From: Glossina fuscipes
Lineage: Eukaryota; Arthropoda; Insecta; Diptera; Glossinidae
Direction: 5' to 3'
Length of the DNA stretch: 64,000 nt
Assembly (NCBI RefSeq): GCF_014805625.2
Contig: NW_023998490.1
Location: 62,001 to 126,000 of the forward strand
The stretch's first letter is position 1, and every line of letters begins with the position of its first letter. Below, one piece after another: positions 1-11,212 of the stretch. Below the pieces are notes generated by a model that was given only the letters and a program-made list of their open reading frames with translations, was not told where the DNA came from and did not search any database. A program made the position numbers and the translations under genes.

Positions 1-1060
1 ATGTCCGTTTGTTCGCCTGGCCATCTGTCCATCTACCCAACTGTGTAGTATATGCGGTATACGTTCTCCCGTTCGCGAAAATGAATATATGGACTACAAA
101 TATGAAAAGAATTTGAAAATGACCCAAACCGGTCAAAGAACATACCTACCACGCTCACACACCTATGCAATAAAAATTATCTTCAGCATCTGTATCATTA
201 ACTACAAAATGCGTACACAATTATGATTAGAAATTCTAGGGATAAAATGATTCCGATTCGCCACCGATGTATTCATTGAATGAATTTTCCATCCTCCATC
301 TTGGAATTATACATTCTAAAGCAAATGCTGTTGATTGAAGTATTATGACACTTCGCCAAACTGATAGAAGCCAGATAGACAATTAATAAATAATTGGCAA
401 TTTTTATATATTAATTTGAAGTGGTGAATATGAATTGGCCTGTGGACGAATATAACTTTCTTAAAAATATTTTTTTTTTAATTTGTTTAATAATAAAACG
501 CCTAACATGTGCCTTAAGACAGTTACATTTCAGCTGCGCTTTACTATAAATAATAAAATCGAACACAATAACTAACAAGTGATAGCACTCAGCTGAATTA
601 CTGTAATGAATAATCAAAAAGATATATATATAATAAAAAAATATCTATAACGTAAGGTTAAGCATCTTCCAAATCTATAGAGAGAAAAAAAGAAAAAAGT
701 CAAATCAATTCACGTCACCACAAGAAAAATTCACCAAAAAAAAAATTATAGAAATATAGAAAACACACCTTCCTTACTCTAAGAGCACAATAGTAAGTGA
801 TACGTATTATATATAAATTATATATATATATATATTTCTTAATCAGTATCAATTAAATCGTTAATATCGCTGATGAAACGAACTGTCGGCTAACGTGAAA
901 ATGAAATGCTTTGTACCAAAACCTATAAATATATTTGAAATAAAAAAAAGCTTTAAATTAAAACTATAAGACATAATGTAATAATAATTAACTAGCGAAT
1001 CAAATGTAAATAAAATGTTTATTTTCAAAGAATAATCCAATTTATTAAACAATTTGTTTC
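1..1060. other. Intergenic AT-rich sequence downstream of Pwp2
   Basis: I see no supported gene here. The first ~45 bases, read on the minus strand, contain GGACAGATGG..GGCGAACAAACGGAC, related to the GACGGACAGGCGGAC block near 3670 and to a similar block near 2000; this is probably a dispersed repeat tail. The hexamer TTTATT at 1018..1023 is AATAAA on the minus strand, about 40 bases past the Pwp2 stop, and is the likely Pwp2 poly(A) signal. Confidence 0.5.
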
Positions 1061-4000
1061 TTATTCATCCATCGATTCTTCTTCCTCTTGCATATCCTTG
1101 TCGTTAGTGCCTCGAATTGTACGGGATTCATTTGATTTAATAAGTATCATCTCTTCGTCTTCTGAATTCGTATCATCTTCTTTCGTTCCGTTAGCATCCT
1201 TAATGTTTTGAGAATTCGACCTTTTCTGTTTCTCTTCGAACGCTTTAAATAAGGCTCGCAATGTGTATTTGTTGAAATCGCAGCTATGAAAAGAACAATA
1301 TTTAATATTTATTGGTATTATTTTTATAATGAAAAATTTTTATTCGCTTGATTACAAGAAAGTGCGATCTAATAAAGTATGCAAAATTTAATAACCGCTT
1401 TAACTTGCTTAAGGGCGTAAACCATTGTAACAGTCTAAAAAGAAGGACGTTTTTCAACAATTTTCTTCGCCTGGAAGGAAAAGGGTAGTCGAATATTAAA
1501 GTTTGAGGAGGTTATCAGGCGCACTTTGAAGTATCAGAAACATAAAAAATTATTTTGGAAAACTAGTAAAAAAATGCCAATACCAGCCAACCAATCTTTA
1601 GGAACATTTTTTACTTAAGCGGCTCTACGGCATGAAGCATAACTAAAAAATGTTTGAGTTATGCTGCATGACGTTTTAAAAATCCGTGTTTCGAAAAAAA
1701 CGATTTACTATATCTGAGAGAAATAGGATAAAATCGAATGCCACGCCTATAAAAATTGTATAAAACTNNNNNNNNNNGTATAAAACTATTCAGGAGACGT
1801 ACAAGGGGAGATGAATTTATATTTTTGATACATTTATATAAAAAAGATTATATATTACATTTCAACGTGGTATATATAATATAAGTATGTCCTTCGGCCG
1901 ATTTGGCCCATTTTCAATATCAATCTGCGTGCAAGAATTTCCAAAGATTCTGCTAAATTTGAATTCGATAACTTCGTTTGTGCGGCTAAGAGAATGCTTA
2001 CAGACGGATAGACGTAGGTGCTTAAATCAAATTTGATGATGATGATCAAGAATATATATATAGTTTGTGGAGCCTCTAAAGCTGCCTTCTGGATGTTATA
2101 AAAAACGTTTTAAGAAATCAATATATCTCTCGTCCTCCGGTGATGGGTATGAAAATTGTAAATAACAAATGCAAAGTTGTAACAATTTAACTTACATTTT
2201 ATTAAGGGCTTCATATTTATGAGATAGAGACTCATGCAATGCTAGTAACGAAGAATGTTGAAATACTCCATCTTTATTGCCAAAAGTCAAAAGTAATTTG
2301 CAAGACCATTCCAAGTAGAATTCTATGTGTGGTGATGTTTGTAATAAACGAGCGATTATTGGTAATAAACGGTGGGCATATTCGTTGGGCATGTCAGAAA
2401 TTACCAGTTGCACTGAAATAGAGATCAAATCACTTACAAGGTATGCTTTTGTAAACGCGTGCTAAGGTTAATTAATACGTCTCGGCAAGATTAAGTGCCC
2501 TACCATAAACTTGCAGTCATTGTAATTACACCGATAAACGGACCCCTTTTAATATAAATTGTCGGAGTCGCCATACTGCATTACTTACTACATTGCAATA
2601 GAACACGGAACAACGGGGAATAAACAGAATATTGTAGCTTTAAGCGAGACACTCAGTGACGCCACGAAATTAAGTTATACATTCTTCACGGAAATCAGCC
2701 AATGTTTTCAATTAGATCGTGGAAAAAGTATATGGCGCAGAATGCCAGAAAATATTGATAAATATTAAGTTTAGTTAGCTAATGTTTAGTTTAGTAATCA
2801 ATAGTAATAAATACTAATAAGTATTAATGATAATGATAATACAACAACAACCGTCAATTCACGCCATTCCTACTTTTGCATCAAAAACTCGCCAAGACAA
2901 CCAACAACCATTTACAGCGTATTTGGTAGTATTAATATTTGAGCACGCAAATATGTTTTGGGACACAAACTTTTTTTAAAAATAGTATCTTCGAATCTTT
3001 ATATTGCGTGTGCTTGACAATTTGTTTGCATAAACAACTTTCATCTTGATGGTGCAATTTTGTCTATCAAATATATTTCAAATGCAGCAAATACGCGCAA
3101 TTCGAAAACTCATCGTTCAGCAAAAAAACGATAAATTTAAAAAAATTGCGCCTGCCAAATATAAAATGGCTTTTAATCCTTGGCAGATCAAAATAATTTA
3201 TGGACTCATGAGCAACTACGCTTATGATAAAATATGTATCATGCCAAGCGATATTTGTTGATATTTCTAAAAAATGATACCCGCCTCGGGGACCTAAATT
3301 GCTTATTTAAAAAAAAAAATCTGTCTTTTAACTAACAATTTTTTCTTATCCCATATTTTTAAATTTTAATTAATTTTTTCCCCTAAATGAAATCTTTAAA
3401 ATAAACCTTCTAAACCTTCAAAAAAATAAATAAATAGATAAATACGCTATAGTGGAACATGGCCCACTATTAAATACCCCATACCGCTTCGCTTAAAACG
3501 TATATTGCTACATTTTTCGAATTAACTTGTTACACGGGAAGTGCTCGAAAAAGTGCTCAGATCCAAACCATTTTTAAAGCGATCGACCTTGGACCACACC
3601 ATTCAGGTGTATCAAATATCATTAATATATCTCGGAAATTTTCACTTGTAGGTTGACTATAACAAAAAGACGGACAGGCGGACAAGCATAGAAAAATGAG
3701 CCTGAACCGTTCGGCATAGACTCTCTCAAATCTTTTTCGGTATTGCCTTGTACCACAAAAGGTGTAGCGTATAGAAGTAATTTATAACTTAAATAGCCTT
3801 AACCTGCAACACTTCTAATGAGCTTAAAACTTAAAGCGACATATTTAAATATCAAAATATTTGACTGATTTTGGTAATTTTCACACCCAACTGATTTTGG
3901 TAATTTTCAGAACTGACTGATTTTGGTAATTTTTAAATCTGATCGCATATAACTACTGGAGTTTTTGTTAATGTGGAGATATAAGCCATGTCTCATTAAG

Positions 4001-7000
4001 TTAGTCCAAGCTCGCTTCATGTTCAAAACAAAAAATATAAAAATGGTAATCAATCAGCCATTTCAATCAACACGTTAGCCTGGTCCAAAGATATTCGAAA
4101 TTTAAAAAAAAAAAATAAATAAATCCGTTTTAGCTGTTCATTTACTGTACTCGATATGACTAAATCTATCCGAAAAGTGTTGTTCGCTGGAATTATAAAA
4201 ATCTACGTTTGCCATAAAAAACTCTGCTCTGTTAAAACCATTATCGTATTGCTTAAAATTGACTGATTTTGTTAGGAATTTCTATACTAATTTTTCATTT
4301 TTTTAAAAATTTTTTTTGTAAATCCAACTTACCATCTTCAAATGGTATTGATTCTAGTGAAAACATGATTAAATTTGTTTCATTTAATTTTAAAGCCATT
4401 ATTAATGCTTTTGAGAATTCACCATTTTTGACGGCGTCTTTAACAGCTTTCGGCGTAACTTCCAATGATAAATTAAATGGATCGAAAACAACACCTACAA
4501 TAGTAATAAAATGTCATACAGGGACTTGAAAGGCAATTTTACTCTTGAATGGACCTTTATCTAAAGAATATATACAAAGTCCTTCAGTGCAGGCAGCAGC
4601 AAATGATTGACCAGTAGGTGAAAATTTAACCGAAAATACTTTAACTTCAGGCTTGAAATGACGCGCAGCCATATCGCCTTTTTGAACACCTGGCAAACGT
4701 ATCGCCACTTTTCCACCTTCAGTTTCTTCACGCTGCTCTATCAAAGCCATATTACCGAACTCAGTCATATTCCGGCGGTTTATATATTCCTTTAACCGAG
4801 AAGATATGTGAGAATTGAGACACAAACGCTTACTGTGTACTTACATTCAAACCATCGAAACTTCGATTTTGTGTTATTTCAAACTTTTTAAGTAAAATTC
4901 CTTCTTTAACGTGATATATGCAAATAGCATGGGAACGACCTGCGGCCAAAATACACTCGCCATCAACTGAGTATTCTATTGTGGAAAAATATCTAAAAAT
5001 AGAAAACTTTATTTACGGATGATAGAAAATTATAGTCAAAAACAGTCTATCTTACCGGCCCAATTGATTTCTTTTCGCTGTTATAATATCAGTTTCTAAG
5101 CGACCGCTTGCCAAATCTTTACGTCCTTCGATACTGCTTATTTGAGTGGCAGTTTTAACATCAAATACAGTAATACCAGCATTCAAAGTAGCCACAGCCA
5201 CCTTTAAAAAATTATTCGTTAATGAAAATGGTTTTGACAGCTAATTATTTTATTATTTTACATGCTCGCCGTTTGGGTTGAAACAGACACAGGTAACATC
5301 ATGCAACAAATCTATGGTTTCATGTTCAGATTTAGTTTCTAAACAATTCCATATTTTTATAGTTTTATCCCAAGATCCTGAAACCAATGTAGAACTGGTA
5401 GGCACAGGTGCAAAAGCTAATGAAGACACAGGAGCTTCATGACCGCTTATAACCTCCAATAAAGTGCCCAATTTAATCGACCACAAGTATATTTCGAAAA
5501 CATCTTGACCGCCAGCTACTATTAATTCATCCGAATAATCGACAGCTACGCATGAAAATTGTATCAACCTCGGTGAAGTGAATGTACGAAAATTGCGATA
5601 ACTGTAATAAAGGTATTTTCATAAATAAAATGGCTTATCAACATCAATATTGGACCATTGTACCGTGTGATATCAAAAGCTCTGACCGTGCCATCCAGAG
5701 AACTGCTAACGAGGAATTTTTTACTACGACTGAATTGCACTGCTGTGATGGCACTCGTGTGTTCGGTAAATGTTACAAAGCAAAAACCACTTTGCGTATT
5801 CCATAACTTAACCTTAGAATCTTCTCCTCCGGTAGCTATGTACTGGCCATCTGGAGAATAGCTAATGCAGATCATTTCACTGCTGTGTCCTTGTTGTTTC
5901 ATTATGTACTGTTCAGACTGCCACTCCCACACAAGCAGCTGCCCTAATTCTTTGGATGCCAAAGCTACCCAATCACCGGTACTATTAAATAACGCTGTCG
6001 AAATTGCATAATCGGATATTGTCAACGAATGTATCATATTCACATCGGGAAGCTCATACAAATAAAATGAGCCGTTACTGAAACCAACCACCAGAATTTT
6101 AATACGCTTATTATAATAAGCGGCTGTTAGCACAACATCACGTTGTTCTTTGCGAGGTTCGTCAGCTAAGTAATGACGGGCCAACTTTTTATAATAAAAC
6201 GGATGACATTTCTTTTCACCCTCATTGTCGTTGTGCTCATTCTCGTCTACTATGTTCTCTGTCAGAGAGTCTACATTTTCAATTCTTTTTTCCACAGTTT
6301 CCTCAATTTCATCTTCAGATTCTTCATCGGAATTATCGCCATCAATTTTTGTCCTTTTCTGTTCAATAGGTGATTGTTTCTCTTCGTCGTTGAAATCTGA
6401 CAGAGTTAAACTACATTCCCACAAACATAACTGACCGTTACGACTAATAGTGTTAGCATGCAAGCTGTTTGCTTCGAAAAAACAAGATACTATTGCATCT
6501 GTATGCCCACTCAATATAAACGTACGAAAATTTTTCATATAATGTCTTCCTATCACTTTAGTGGTGCTGTCGCGGCAACCTACTAATAAAAATCTAGAAT
6601 CTGACGACCAGTCCAAGTAGCTGACGTCATCGTAGCCTCCGAGATAGGTACGTTCCAGCACAAACGGATTATATTCGCCTGTCAATTCTCCTGGAGATTT
6701 AAATACTAACACCAAATTTTGCATAGCCACAGCGAAAAAGGCGCCGCTGGGACTAAATGCAATATATTGCACCTTGTCTTTAAATTTGTGCTGATGGATA
6801 ACCATACAGGAAATCATACTAATTAATTGCGCCTGACCGTGTTCATTTGCAGCCAACAGTAAACTCCCATCTGGTGACAATGCTATAGCTGTATAATTGA
6901 AACGTGATTCCACATCTAAAGTACGAGCTTTATTGCTATAAACAGAAATATATTTTATGCCAAAGTAGAAATTCCTTAGTATAGATGTACTCACTTTTTT

Positions 7001-7192
7001 AAATCATAAATGGTCAAACGATTACCAACGGGACTAATAATTGAATTACCGTCGGGAGTAAAAACAAGATTTCCACAACGATATATTGTGCCCAATAAAT
7101 TAGAAAACTGTATTAAAGGGCCAATTGCTTGTAAGAACTTTAAAATAATGGAATTCGTTTACATTAAATATTACCTTGTATGAAAACTTCAT
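1061..7192 (-). CDS. Pwp2: Periodic tryptophan protein 2 (Pwp2), UtpB subunit of the SSU processome
   Basis: WD40 scaffold of the UtpB complex, which binds U3 snoRNP and 5'ETS pre-rRNA in the nucleolus for 18S processing (family knowledge). Ten coding exons, all phase-consistent: 7192-7175, 7107-6995, 6935-5664, 5601-5262, 5201-5056, 4992-4845, 4789-4555, 4494-4333, 2412-2196, 1283-1061; total 957 aa, close to the family length. The N-terminus MKFSYKFSNLLG and the blocks YLDWSSDSRFLLVGCRD, GGEDSKVKLWNT and SSLDGTVRAFD are WD40 repeats. An acidic insert follows at about residues 230-285. Exons 8-9 carry the Utp12-like C-terminal helical domain (VTPKAVKDAV..ALIMALKLNE; HIEFYLEWSCKLLL), and the tail is acidic. 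Intron 7 has a weak GTCCAT donor. Intron 8 (2413..4332) hosts mobile-element debris and intron 9 the N gap. Readings past exon ends into introns were discarded. Confidence 0.95.
1768..1777. other. Assembly gap (10 N)
   Basis: Ten N bases lie within Pwp2 intron 9. The same 10-mer, GTATAAAACT, directly precedes and follows the gap, so the two contig ends may simply overlap. Confidence 0.99.
2935..3445 (+). mobile_element. Degenerate 3' end of a non-LTR retrotransposon in Pwp2 intron 8
   Basis: The plus-strand translation around 3046..3260 (..IRAIRKLIVQQKND.., AFNPWQIKIIYGLMSNYAYDK) matches, residue for residue in several blocks, the better preserved copy at 24390..24860 (AIRAIRTT, ASFNSWEIKILYRLMSGHTYKK). 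The copy ends in an A-rich AAATAAATAAATAG tail near 3425..3445, as expected for a non-LTR element. It lies antisense to Pwp2 and carries stops and frameshifts. It is probably the C-terminal region, after the reverse transcriptase, of an RNase-H-bearing clade; the clade is my inference. Confidence 0.6.
3446..3790. repeat. Dispersed repeat-like block with GACGGACAGGCGGAC motif
   Basis: A moderately GC-rich stretch following the element tail. It contains the GACGGACAGGCGGACAAGC motif near 3669 and a TTTTTCGGTATTGCCTTGTACC end. Related GGAC-rich motifs occur at 1..45 (minus) and near 1995..2015. I see no open frame. It is most likely the noncoding end of another dipteran repeat; the family is not identified. 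Confidence 0.35.
3868..3945. repeat. Three short tandem copies of ACTGATTTTGGTAATTTT
   Basis: The 18-mer ACTGATTTTGGTAATTTT recurs three times at 24-28 bp spacing inside Pwp2 intron 8, and a partial copy (GACTGATTTTGTTA) lies near 4261. No coding potential. Confidence 0.6.
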
Positions 7193-7299
7193 TTTATAAA
7201 TCTTTTTAATAACCCTTTTTTTGCAGCTTAAGCTTAACTAAGCCAAAGAGATATGTGTCTTATAATTTAAATAACTCACTTTCGTTCTACAAGTTTTTA

Positions 7300-7530
7300 T
7301 ATAAATATAGCAACCGAAACGAAAAATTTTGTTTTGGAAACGAAGAAGAAAACAAACTAATGCACGTGCAAAAGTACTGAGTTGCCAGTCCTCAAAAATA
7401 CATTTTGTTTGTACAAATGAAATTTTGCATGGAGGGGAGGGGAATGTGGGCAGGCGACGGCGACAGTCACTAATAAACACCAATCATGTAAGTAAATTTG
7501 TTAGCAATTGTCGCCAAATGTGCTCTTAAA
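7300..7530. other. Pwp2 upstream region
   Basis: This stretch separates the Pwp2 start (7192) from mobile-element sequence. It holds a G-rich stretch (GGAGGGGAGGGGAATG near 7432). No TATA box or DRE is evident; the promoter is not localised. Confidence 0.3.
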
Positions 7531-7938
7531 CGTCATTCACACTTGACACAACACGTCATCTCCGCAAACGGCAGCTGGATAATTTTTGTGTTTACCGGTG
7601 TTAGTGAAAAAAAAAAAAAAAAAAAAAAAAAAGATTTTAAATATTTGAATAGGGAAATTGAATTAAACATCAACAGGATAATTGCGATTAAAAATCTTTC
7701 GTATAAAGAGGTCAAAGAGAATTTTTCCGAAAATTATTCCGAATGTCTCGATGACAACACTTATGACGGCAATTTCCCTCCACTGGGGAACACGTCTGCA
7801 TTTTCGACCAAGGATGATAATCAAAATGCCAACAAAATCTTAACGAAAAATAAATACAATGCTGTCGTCAAAAGGAAATTGGTTCCCTCCAAATCCCTGA
7901 TCTATTCATCAATAAAACTTACACCAATTATTTATTAA
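7531..7938 (+). mobile_element. 5' part of a non-LTR element: leader plus truncated ORF1
   Basis: The leader from 7531 (ATTCACACTTGACACAACACG .. ATAATTTTTGTGTTTACCGG .. TTAGTGAAAAA) is repeated with few changes at 22520..22575, and its first part again at 19837..19862, so this is a repeat family. After a poly-A run the reading frame gives a ~105-aa hydrophilic protein (YKEVKENFSENYSECLDDNT, DGNFPPLGNTSAFSTKDDNQ) resembling the N-terminal region of retrotransposon ORF1 proteins. It ends in a stop at 7936 and nothing downstream continues it, so the copy is 3'-truncated. I cannot assign the clade. Confidence 0.5.
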
Positions 7939-8039
7939 CAGAACTCAATATGTAAATGAATTGTTCCTATTGTTTGCAAACGATAGTAAATAATCTGAAG
8001 GTTAGTGTATTAGCACCTATTTTTTATTTACATAAATAT

Positions 8040-8475
8040 AAACATTTATTTCTAGATTTGCAACCTCTCTGGCCAGTGCCACTTCCTCACTTTGGCGATT
8101 ATTTTGTTCCATTTGTTCTTTTGAAGCTATGCTGAAATCACAATTTTTGATTATAAAAATAAATTTACACAAATAAACAGAAGACACTTGAGACTATTCA
8201 TATTGTTATCCTTAGGGCGAAAAGTTACTAGAAGATAAATAATAATAACTCCTCTTCACTAACCGCAGTTGAACACTTCCATGACTTCTTCCCTTGATGA
8301 CAGTTCTTGAAAAACATAGCATTTTGCTGTTATTTTTTCAAATACTTAATATGAGAAAATTTCATTTCTACTCGCCTGTAGGGAGTTTTCCTTAGCGCCG
8401 TTAATTATTTTCATTTCGTGCCACCAGCTGGTAAAAACTGATGCAATATTATAATCTTCGAGCAGGAAGCACATA
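8040..8475 (-). pseudogene. Possible small spliced gene or gene fragment, unrecognised
   Basis: Three exon-like blocks read on the minus strand. About 8470-8392 starts with MKYMCFLLEDYNIASVFTSW and continues WHEMKIINGAKENSLQ. About 8310-8268 gives ELSSREEVMEVFNC before a GTTAGT donor. About 8128-8068 gives ASKEQMEQNNRQSEEVALAR then EVANLEIN after a CATAG acceptor. The blocks can be joined in frame only if the first intron uses a GC donor (CAG|GCGAGT). The peptide is protein-like (amphipathic, Glu/Gln-rich), unlike the surrounding AT-rich noise. I do not recognise the family. It could be a real small gene, a decayed one, or chance. Confidence 0.3.
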
Positions 8476-9192
8476 TATTTCATCACATAAATTTACAAGG
8501 ATTTTTTACAAGCCCAAAGAAATTAAATGTAAATTTCCTGTAAATCGATTATGACCATTTTAACATTGCAATTAAAATGCCATTTTATAGCCTAATACAC
8601 ACCTTACATAATTTTCTTTTCCATTTAATTTTGTAACCTTGCTATATGTGGTAACAAACGTCAGCTTGGCTTTCAATTTTTGCGGCACTCTCAATTATCA
8701 ATACATTGTAATGGAATAATTGACGAAAAGTATTGGAAAATTGGCGACAATGGTACATAATAAATTAATTTGAATATTAAAGTAATCATATTCGATCTGC
8801 AATACTTTTTTTTTCTTTTTCTTTACAAATGTGACTTCGAACACAGTTTATTTATTTTTAAAATTTTGAATTAATAATTCATTTTATAGTAGCCATTTAC
8901 ATTTTTCTTTTCCAGCTTTTTTTTTACCAACACAACTTTGAAAGAGTGATTTATGGTAACTTTGCTTAGGACTTTAGATACGGCGGACGTGTAACACACA
9001 AAAATTAAAAAAAAAAATTAGAAGAAAAAAACGCGGCAGGCGTTTAACACGCAAAAATTTATAATACCTTCAATTAAATGCACTGATTGTGAAGATATAA
9101 TAAAATAAATACCGAAATATGAAGATAGAATAAGATAAAAAATATACCAAAACAAACCTTCATCTTTACTACGTTCCAAACAAAGAAGTTGA

Positions 9193-9493
9193 TATTTGCC
9201 GCATCCCCTTTCAAAGATGCTATTAAATTATTTACGAAAGAACAAACTTATTCTTTAATGTCTAATTATACTTGTTATTATGTTTCTCCTATTTTTTCTT
9301 TGTTAGTTTGGTTATGTATACCTATATTTGTTGAATTATTCTCTTTTAATTTAGGTTTAATTCTTTTTTATATTTTACAAGATTAGGAATATATAAAGTA
9401 ATAGTAGCAGGATGGTCTTCTAATCCTAATTACGCTTTGTTCGGGGGGTTACGTATGGTTGCTCAAACTATTTCGTATGAAGTAAGATTAAAT
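9193..9493 (+). pseudogene. Nuclear copy of mitochondrial ND1 (NUMT)
   Basis: The plus strand reads as an internal part of NADH dehydrogenase subunit 1: [46 protein letters not shown], then after a frameshift and stop at 9384 [20 protein letters not shown] and TISYEV. These are the conserved ND1 core blocks of insect mitochondria. Base composition is extremely AT-rich. Both ends break off inside the gene, and it sits between nuclear sequences. Trp positions are read by TGG here, whereas insect mitochondria mostly use TGA. A length loss near IFSLLVW and the frameshift show it is not functional. Confidence 0.85.
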
Positions 9494-9539
9494 AAATATA
9501 AGTAAAGTAAGGGTATTCCGTATAAACATACAGATTGTG

Positions 9540-9630
9540 TGCAGAGAAATTGCGATATACAACAAAAAAAGTGCGCCGCCATACTTGTACTATATATGCT
9601 AACTTGCACGAATTATGATCAAAATAATTT
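9540..9630. repeat. Dispersed monomer of the 42-bp repeat
   Basis: The block AACTTGCACGAATTATGATC AAAATAATTT at 9600..9630, preceded by GTGCGCCGCCATACTTG, matches the unit of the tandem array at 20510..20730 (GGCGCACTTGCATAAATTAT). It is a single diverged unit about 11 kb from the array. Confidence 0.5.
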
Positions 9631-10075
9631 TTAAAGAAATGTTCATTGTTATACATGAACTTTCTTGTTCACCCCGAGTTTTTTTTACAGTGCAGCGTAT
9701 CATCTACTGTTGACTCTCTGAAAATATAAGAAGAAGAAGAAAAACTTTGCAAAGTTTATGTTTAATGGTACAGCAAATTTGTTTCCAGTGACAGCCATTT
9801 TACTGCCGACGGATTTGACGTGCCTGAGAGAGCGAATTTGGCAACAATCGACGGCAAATTTGCCAACGTAATCAGATTCTCTCGGCGATTGCCGCCTGCT
9901 TACATGATTGCCCGCAAGCATTTTTTACAGCAATAATTTATTCCTACAGACTACCCCTTTTTCAAAGAGACTAGCTTATGCATAATATAAGTATAGGCAA
10001 TATTATCATTTTTAAATTTTTGGATTGCACTTGGAACATTAAAAGTTATATTTACATACAGTTAAAATAGTTAAA

Positions 10076-11102
10076 ATGCGTAGCTTTACAGCCCCTAAAC
10101 ATGTTTTTAATTTTCTAGAGCAAATAACTTGCTTTGAAATGTGTTCCAGTCAATTTGCCACTTCGCTTCTGTGCATTGCAGCACATGAAAAGCTTATATT
10201 AGGCTTTGTGCGCTTCCCGGTAACTATGACATAGGATTGTTTTTCAGAGGCAAATTGTTTATCTCTTTTCCTTTAAACAGGAAGAAACGGAAAGTGAATC
10301 ATTTTTTTGGGAGAAAGTAAAAGATATTTACCATGAAACCCGTTGCCATGCTTTGTGTTTTACCCCCGATACATCACTTATGATTATACCAAAAAATGTA
10401 ACATTCTGTGCAGCAGGCTCAGATTTCTTGCTTCGAATATTTCGTACAGATCTTCAAAATTCAGACACAGTACAAACATTAAAAGGTCATACCAACTATG
10501 TTAACGAGATTAGCTGGAGTAATGAATGCGAATTTTTGGCATCAGTAAGTGATGACAATTCGTGCAAAATCTGGTGTTCTGAATCAAACTATGATAACAT
10601 CATTACATTTTGTTTGTCATCGGCTGGTATGTCGGTAAAGTGGCATCCCGACGACCCAAATAAGGTGATGGTAGCCGAAAAAAAGGGTGTCATACATATG
10701 TACAATGTACGTTCACAGCAGTCTGTCATATCTGTTGAATGTCCAAAAATTCCATTATTGACTGCTGATTGGGCTCTAAATAATTATCACATTATTACTG
10801 CCTTATCTGGAGGTGAAATTGTAACGTTCGACATGTCGCGGAGACCTTGGTCGCCAACAAACGTGAAACCGGTACATGAGGATGGGGGGCGATGTTTGCG
10901 TATTTCTCCTAGTTCTGAGAATGTAACGGCCAGTATCGGCAGACCAGACATAACACTTAAAATCTTCACTGCTAATTCCACAGTGCCGTTGATCGAGGCT
11001 CCTTTAAAATCATGCGCTGGTTTGTCTTGGCATCAACGCTTGCCTTATGTAGCAGCTGCTTGTGATCGAAAACTATGTTTTTGGAAAGTTCAAACAAAAT
11101 AG
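10076..11102 (+). CDS. Nup37: Nucleoporin Nup37, WD40 subunit of the Nup107-160 (Y) complex
   Basis: Structural nucleoporin that forms a seven-bladed beta-propeller in the Y complex of the nuclear pore and at kinetochores in animals (family knowledge). Two exons: 10076..10219 and 10281..11102, intron GTAACT..AAACAG, phase 0, 321 aa, against about 326 aa in human. Diagnostic blocks: CTLK-like LKGHTNYVNEISWS, LASVSDDNSCKIW, GMSVKWHPDDPNKVMVAEKK, PVHEDGG and LSWHQRLPYVAAACDRKLCF near the end, which parallel the human protein closely. The start at 10076 opens MRSFTAPKHVFNFLEQ. Its 3' end converges on the CysRS gene, whose stop lies only 110 bp further on. Confidence 0.92.
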
Positions 11103-11212
11103 TTATGCTCTTCCAAATATTGATTGCTTTATTTCACTTTTATTTTATTTAAACAAAAAAAAAATGGTGGAAATATACAAAATGCAAAACTGACAAAAGA
11201 AAATTAATTTTA

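Noticed and set aside
4269..4529. 86-codon plus-strand ORF
   Set aside because: Antisense shadow of Pwp2 exon 8, whose minus-strand reading is clearly conserved.
7533..7715. 60-codon minus ORF with a poly-Phe run
   Set aside because: Antisense of the poly-A leader of a retroelement.
9193..9493. Functional mitochondrial gene or mitochondrial contig
   Set aside because: Flanks are nuclear, the frame is broken and only part of ND1 is present.
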